Of a stretch of 64,000 nt of DNA, positions 60,374 through 64,000 are shown one piece after another. Source of the DNA: Myxococcales bacterium (GTDB taxonomy: Bacteria; Myxococcota_A; Polyangia; Fen-1088). The DNA lies in NCBI GenBank assembly GCA_003142855.1, contig PLNW01000122.1:1-64000 (forward strand). The letters are read 5' to 3'. The number at the start of each line of letters is the position of its first letter. The first letter of the stretch is position 1. The position numbers were made by a program, and so were the translations under genes. The notes beneath the pieces are model-generated. The model was not told the origin of the DNA. It saw nothing but the letters and a program-made list of their open reading frames with translations, and made no database searches.

Positions 60374-60520
60374 CTTGGCCTCCTCTGTTGTAGGGATGGC
60401 ATAGGATCGCACGAAAAGCGCCATCATAGCAGAGGGAGTGTGCGGTTTGGTGGTGCGAGCACGGGTGAGCGCCTGTCGCGAAAGCGTGACGCCAGCTGGG
60501 AATGCGTCTGGGGGCGGTGG

Positions 60521-61441
60521 CTAGTTCGCGCTCTCAAGCGCGCGGCGGACGGCGTGGGCCAGCTCTTCGGGCGTGAAGGGTTCGTGCAAGAGACGGGCCC
60601 CGCTCTCAAAAACCCGACGCTCAGCCAGCGATCCGTAGCCCTGACACGAAATGAAGAGCGATTTCAATCCGGGCCGGATGGTCTGCATCGAGCGCACAAA
60701 CTCGCGTCCGCGCACGCGCGGCGTGGCCAGGTCGGCGACCAGCAAGTGGATGGTGCCCTTGTGAACGCGAGCGAACCCTTCCGCATCGGCTGGACTCATG
60801 GCCTCGAGCACAGCGTAGCCCAGCTGGCGCATGACCTTGCACGCCAGTCTGCTCACGTCACGATCGTCAAGCGCCACCAACACGGTTTCGTCGCGCGCGC
60901 CTGCTCGCTCGATCAGTTCGGGGCTCGGGATGTCATCGGACGAATTACCCTCGGCGTGGCTCTCTTGATCGGCGCTCTCGCCGAGGGGACCGCCCAGCTG
61001 CATGGCCGGCCGCTCGGCCGTCTGACTCAGCCGAGTCCCGCTCATGTCGTAGGCTTCCACAACCACCAGGGGCTGGTGGTTTGACCCTGACACAACTCGG
61101 GCCACCGCCTCGAAACTTCGCCAGCCGCCATCGGCTCGACGCAATCGCAGGTGGACTTGCGCGGGTTCTTCCGCCATTTCTGTCACGGCGCCGAGTAGGG
61201 ACTGGACGGCTGCCGCGTCATCCGGGTGAAGCATCTCCCAGAAACTGGTCGCCAGGAGTTGACCGCGTCGATGGGCCAGCAGGTGCGTGACCGATGGACT
61301 GATCTCGCGGATGCTGCCAGCGCCATCCAGCACCACCAGCAAGTCGGTCGAGCCATCATCCACGCTCTCGTGCACAGACGAGGATTCGGGTCGGGGCGGT
61401 TTTGTTTCTCGTACCATCGGTTCCTTGCTTCTCGCGATCAT
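60521..61441 (-). CDS. PAS domain plus receiver-like domain protein
   Basis: The 306-residue protein has a PAS domain (about 28-140, LLVVLDGAGSIREISPSVTH, FWEMLHPDDAAAVQSLLGAV) and a receiver-type domain (about 185-305). The receiver keeps acidic residues in VALDDRDVS and a phospho-acceptor-like Asp in LLVADLATPRVRG, but the conserved Lys is replaced: LLHEPF instead of LxKPF. No kinase or output domain is present. The following gene (61453) is a separate receiver, so the two may work together; phosphorylation may be altered or absent. Confidence 0.8.
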   Translation of the reverse strand: MIARSKEPMVRETKPPRPESSSVHESVDDGSTDLLVVLDGAGSIREISPSVTHLLAHRRGQLLATSFWEMLHPDDAAAVQSLLGAVTEMAEEPAQVHLRLRRADGGWRSFEAVARVVSGSNHQPLVVVEAYDMSGTRLSQTAERPAMQLGGPLGESADQESHAEGNSSDDIPSPELIERAGARDETVLVALDDRDVSRLACKVMRQLGYAVLEAMSPADAEGFARVHKGTIHLLVADLATPRVRGREFVRSMQTIRPGLKSLFISCQGYGSLAERRVFESGARLLHEPFTPEELAHAVRRALESAN

Positions 61442-61452
61442 CGTCGGCCCAC

Positions 61453-61851
61453 CTACGTCATCGCGCTGACCCCGAGGGCAGACTTTACAGCACGCCCCAG
61501 GTCTTGGACCAGCGCACTCTTGGTCACGAAATCAATTGCCCCTGCCCGCCGTGCCAGCGTTGCGTAGGGGGAATCGGGCAGCGAACTCACGATGATGACC
61601 GGAAGAAGAGGCTTGACAGCCCGCAGTTCCTTGAGGATCTCGATGCCGCTTCGACCCGGCAGCCGCAGGTCAAGTAGCACCAAGTCGAACGACTGGGTCC
61701 ACGCCAAGCTCAGGCCTTCTTCGCCGGACACCGCCGAAACCATCTCCGCTCCGGGCACCGCACCGGCCAGGAGCTCGCCGATGCGCTGGCTGACGGCAGG
61801 GTGATCGTCCACCAGGAGGATTCGTGTGGGCCGTCCGGGGCTGACTACCAT
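61453..61851 (-). CDS. Single-domain response regulator
   Basis: The 132-residue protein is one receiver domain with all key residues: acidic pair in ILLVDDHPAVSQ, phospho-acceptor Asp in LVLLDLRLPGRSG, Ser/Thr position in VIIVSSLPDS and Lys in FVTKSALV. It has no output domain, so it probably acts by protein contact, as CheY or Spo0F do. It precedes the PAS-receiver gene by 11 bp on the same strand. Confidence 0.9.
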   Translation of the reverse strand: MVVSPGRPTRILLVDDHPAVSQRIGELLAGAVPGAEMVSAVSGEEGLSLAWTQSFDLVLLDLRLPGRSGIEILKELRAVKPLLPVIIVSSLPDSPYATLARRAGAIDFVTKSALVQDLGRAVKSALGVSAMT

Positions 61852-61955
61852 GCCTCCAGTGTCTCATGGCAGCCGCGTCGCCACTGCCAGGGGATGTCCG
61901 ATTCGTCTGTCGGCCAATGTCCTACAAGCGCGCCACGAAAAACCGACGCACGTGT

Positions 61956-62588
61956 CTAGTCGACCAAACCTTCGTGCAGAGCGTACTGAATCAGCTCGGC
62001 GTTGGAATGCATCTGCATCTTCCCCAGCAGACGCGTGCGATAGGTGCTGATGGTCTTCTCACTCAGCGCCAGCCCTGCGCTGATTTCTTTCACCGTCTTG
62101 CCTGTTGCGATGCCGCGCATGACTTCAAGCTCACGATCCGAAAGCCGCTCATGGGCGGGCCGTGACGAGCCATGGCTCAGGCTCTTGGCCAACGCTTCGG
62201 CCAGCCGCGCGCTGACGTGAGTGCCGCCCATCAGCACCTTGCGTACCGCCCCTGCCAGTTCCTCGGCCGCGCCCTCCTTGTTCACGTACCCGGCCGCCCC
62301 CGCGCGCAGCGCGCGCAAAGCATAGTGCTCCTCGGGGTGCATGCTCAGCACCAAGACCGGCACCGTGGGACGGAGACGTTTCATGTCTCGGAGTGCGTCG
62401 ACGCCTCCACGCCCAGGCAGAGAAATGTCGAGCACCACCACGTCCCAGGCTTCCTTCTGCAGCTTCTCCAGGGCTTCGCTGGGCTTACACGCCTCGCCGA
62501 ACTCCACCTTTCCCAGCGCCTCGGTAAGAATATCCCGCACGCCTCGCCGAACTACCGCATGGTCATCCACCAACAGTACCCTTGTCAT
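61956..62588 (-). CDS. NarL/FixJ-family response regulator
   Basis: The 210-residue protein has a receiver (VLLVDDHAVVRRGVRDILTE, Asp in VVVLDISLPGRGG, Lys in YVNKEGA) and a LuxR-type DNA-binding domain (LSDRELEVMRGIATGKTVKE, ISAGLALSEKTISTYRTRLL). The form resembles UvrY/GacA-type regulators. No histidine kinase is next to it; the partner is unknown. It lies about 105 bp upstream of the single-domain receiver gene on the same strand. Confidence 0.93.
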   Translation of the reverse strand: MTRVLLVDDHAVVRRGVRDILTEALGKVEFGEACKPSEALEKLQKEAWDVVVLDISLPGRGGVDALRDMKRLRPTVPVLVLSMHPEEHYALRALRAGAAGYVNKEGAAEELAGAVRKVLMGGTHVSARLAEALAKSLSHGSSRPAHERLSDRELEVMRGIATGKTVKEISAGLALSEKTISTYRTRLLGKMQMHSNAELIQYALHEGLVD

Positions 62589-62759
62589 CGCTCATATCCT
62601 CGACAGCCAGGACCGAAATCTGAAGGCACGACGTCCCCTCGCGGCATACGCCGCAACCATCCACCGAAGCCGGTCAGGCGTGACGCCTCGTTCTTCTGCC
62701 TATCCCCCGCCACGCCTTCTATTATGCGTAAACCACGCTGGTTTCAAGTCAGAAACCGC

Positions 62760-62782
62760 GGCCAGGGCCTTCGGCCCTGGCC
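62760..62782 (-). terminator. Strong hairpin after the fibro-slime gene
   Basis: GGCCAGGGCC-TTC-GGCCCTGGCC is a perfect 10-bp stem with a three-base loop, 23 bases after the stop of the minus-strand fibro-slime gene. On that strand it is followed by GCGGTTTCT, a weak U-tract. It probably ends that transcript. The remaining gap to 62589 shows nothing else. Confidence 0.75.
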
Positions 62783-62805
62783 AGCGCAATGGTACCAGTG
62801 ATCCG

Positions 62806-64000
62806 TTAGATGATGATGACCGGAACCTTGCAGTCCAAGGTGCATTTCATGTGCCCCCCACCCTTGTCAGTCTGGACGGCGGATGGGTTCCCGTTGGCGT
62901 CATAGTAGACGCCGTTAACGTCGCCACCAAGATCGCATTGCTCGCCTCGATCGCTGTCGATGATCTTGTCGCCGCAGTAGTGTGGGTTCTTGCATCCGAA
63001 CGTGCATCCTCCCGCCCCTGTAACCGAGCCATTCTTGCTGCCTTGGTCGCAGTTCTCTGGACCGTCCGGTGGGCCTTGCGTGACGTTGTCCCCGCAGAAG
63101 GGTCCCCACTTGCAGCTCGTCGTGCAACCGCCGTACAGGGTGTCGTTGTTCTTCGCCGGGCAGCCCGTTGGGAGTGCCACGCTTGGATCGTTGGGATCGC
63201 CGCAGTCACATTCCTCGCCGCCTGTCACCATCCCGTCGCCGCAGTGAGGAATGCAGTCCGACGTCTTGGTGTTGAAGCCATTGAGCGTGAGCTGGAAGTT
63301 CGACTCGGGCGGGTGCCGGTCGCAGCCGAAGATCGCAATCTCGTAGACCTTCCCATCCTCGAGGTTAAGGTTGACATTTCGGGTGCGGTAGTCATCCGGT
63401 GAAATGGGAGCTGGCGCCCCGGCGGGTGAGCATCCCGCTGCTACGTACCCGAGCTGGGTTGTCGTGATGTTTCCAGTTGCGTCAAGACAGCCACCTTCTG
63501 AAATCGTCGCCTGCGTTGCACCTGGGGCACCCGTGACAGAGACCTTGCCTGGCAACTGCTGGTGAACACCGCCCAGATCGAGAACCAGGATGCCGTTGAT
63601 GTAGACGAAGAGATCGTCGTCGCCGAAGAACTGCAAGGAGATGCCAGTCGTCTGGCTGTACACGAAGAAGTAGCGCGTCTCATCACAGAAGTAGCTGTCA
63701 TGCTTGACGCCGGGAGTATTTGAAACCCAGCACCCAGCGCTCAGCGGATTCTGGTTTGGGCAATCCGCCTGGACGATGCGGGGTGGGAAGAAATACTGGT
63801 CGCCTTGGCAGGTGGCCCAGATGGGAGTTCCATTGCCATGGTTCCAGTAGGGCCATAGGTCACACAGCGTGACCATGGTGGGATTCAGCGTGTCCAGGGG
63901 ATAGAAGCCGTTGTCCGCGCCCGCGAGGTGCGTCTTGCTGGCGTACTGGTAGATGTTCGTCCCGATGGATTTCATCTCGAGAACCGAGGGGAACGTCTTG
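62806..64000 (-). CDS. Fibro-slime domain protein with DUF4215 cysteine-rich repeats (partial, N-terminus off the edge)
   Basis: The frame stays open to the right edge, so at least 397 residues are present and the N-terminus is missing. The first part has the fibro-slime/PA14-like pattern (YFFVYSQTTGISLQFFGDDD, LFVYINGILVLDLGGVHQQL). The C-terminal half has at least three cysteine-rich repeats typical of Myxococcota and related surface proteins: CGDGMVTGGEECDCGD, CGDNVTQGPPDGPENCDQG and CGDKIIDSDRGEQCDLGG. It ends in a hydrophobic VPVIII. It is probably secreted or surface-bound; adhesion is inferred, not shown. Confidence 0.85.
   Translation of the reverse strand, partial: KTFPSVLEMKSIGTNIYQYASKTHLAGADNGFYPLDTLNPTMVTLCDLWPYWNHGNGTPIWATCQGDQYFFPPRIVQADCPNQNPLSAGCWVSNTPGVKHDSYFCDETRYFFVYSQTTGISLQFFGDDDLFVYINGILVLDLGGVHQQLPGKVSVTGAPGATQATISEGGCLDATGNITTTQLGYVAAGCSPAGAPAPISPDDYRTRNVNLNLEDGKVYEIAIFGCDRHPPESNFQLTLNGFNTKTSDCIPHCGDGMVTGGEECDCGDPNDPSVALPTGCPAKNNDTLYGGCTTSCKWGPFCGDNVTQGPPDGPENCDQGSKNGSVTGAGGCTFGCKNPHYCGDKIIDSDRGEQCDLGGDVNGVYYDANGNPSAVQTDKGGGHMKCTLDCKVPVIII

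Noticed and set aside
59918..60427. AbiE-type toxin-antitoxin pair
   Set aside because: Only the nucleotidyltransferase-fold protein is seen. The flanking sequences hold no antitoxin-like gene.

Overview
The window is high-GC DNA from a Gram-negative bacterium, most likely a member of the Myxococcota or a near relative. The evidence is four eukaryote-type Ser/Thr kinase genes (one with the HRDISPSN active site common in that phylum), PEGA-domain partners, an FHA protein beside a sigma-54 activator, several HDOD proteins, and a fibro-slime/DUF4215 cysteine-rich surface protein. Unusually for that kind of organism, the centre of the window is a large flagellar gene cluster. Taxonomy is inferred from gene content only; no rRNA or tRNA gene was seen, and no CRISPR array, transposase or phage gene.

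Layout. (1) 1-6.9 kb: an outer-membrane porin, a trehalose synthase-maltokinase fusion, a glucosylglycerate-synthase-like glycosyltransferase and a small membrane protein of the mechanosensitive-channel type; this looks like a compatible-solute and osmotic-stress group. (2) 6.9-14 kb: a signalling group on the minus strand (hybrid histidine kinase and three HDOD proteins, one with a PilZ-like tail), then a divergent Ser/Thr kinase-HDOD fusion. (3) 14.7-16.5 kb: an FHA protein overlapping a receiver-less NtrC-type sigma-54 activator. (4) 16.7-31.1 kb, plus strand: a secreted protein of unknown function, flgB-flgC-fliE-fliF-fliG-fliH-fliI, a MotE-like gene, fliK, flgD, flgE, flbD, motA, motB, ending in a broken cheB fragment. 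(5) 42.4-31.3 kb, minus strand: flgF-flgG-flgA-flgH-flgI-flgJ-flgM-flgN-flgK-flgL, fliC, fliS, a FliT-like gene and fliD; a fliJ-like gene is divergent from flgF. (6) 43.3-64 kb: housekeeping and regulatory genes: a START-domain protein, pseudouridine synthase, kinase/PEGA pair, ahcY, Rsm22-like methyltransferase, RseP-type protease, IclR regulator, two glycosyltransferases, a third kinase, thiD, ackA-pta, a nucleotidyltransferase-fold protein, three response-regulator-type proteins, and a partial fibro-slime protein running off the right edge.

How it fits together. The flagellar genes give rod, MS ring, switch component FliG, export ATPase, hook, hook-filament junction, P and L rings, filament, cap, stator, chaperones and the anti-sigma factor FlgM. 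The export gate (flhA, flhB, fliOPQR), fliM, fliN and the sigma factors are not in this window. A sigma-54-type promoter motif precedes flgF, and similar motifs lie before the flgB region, so the neighbouring activator is the natural candidate regulator. The Ser/Thr kinase, FHA protein and activator sitting together suggest, but do not prove, a phospho-threonine input into flagellar transcription.

Repeats. A dispersed element of up to about 170 bp occurs at 14.0-14.6, 16.6 and 49.5 kb in both orientations, often directly after a stop codon. A 19-bp palindrome occurs twice in opposite orientation, and a 69-bp unit has been read in frame three times inside fliK.
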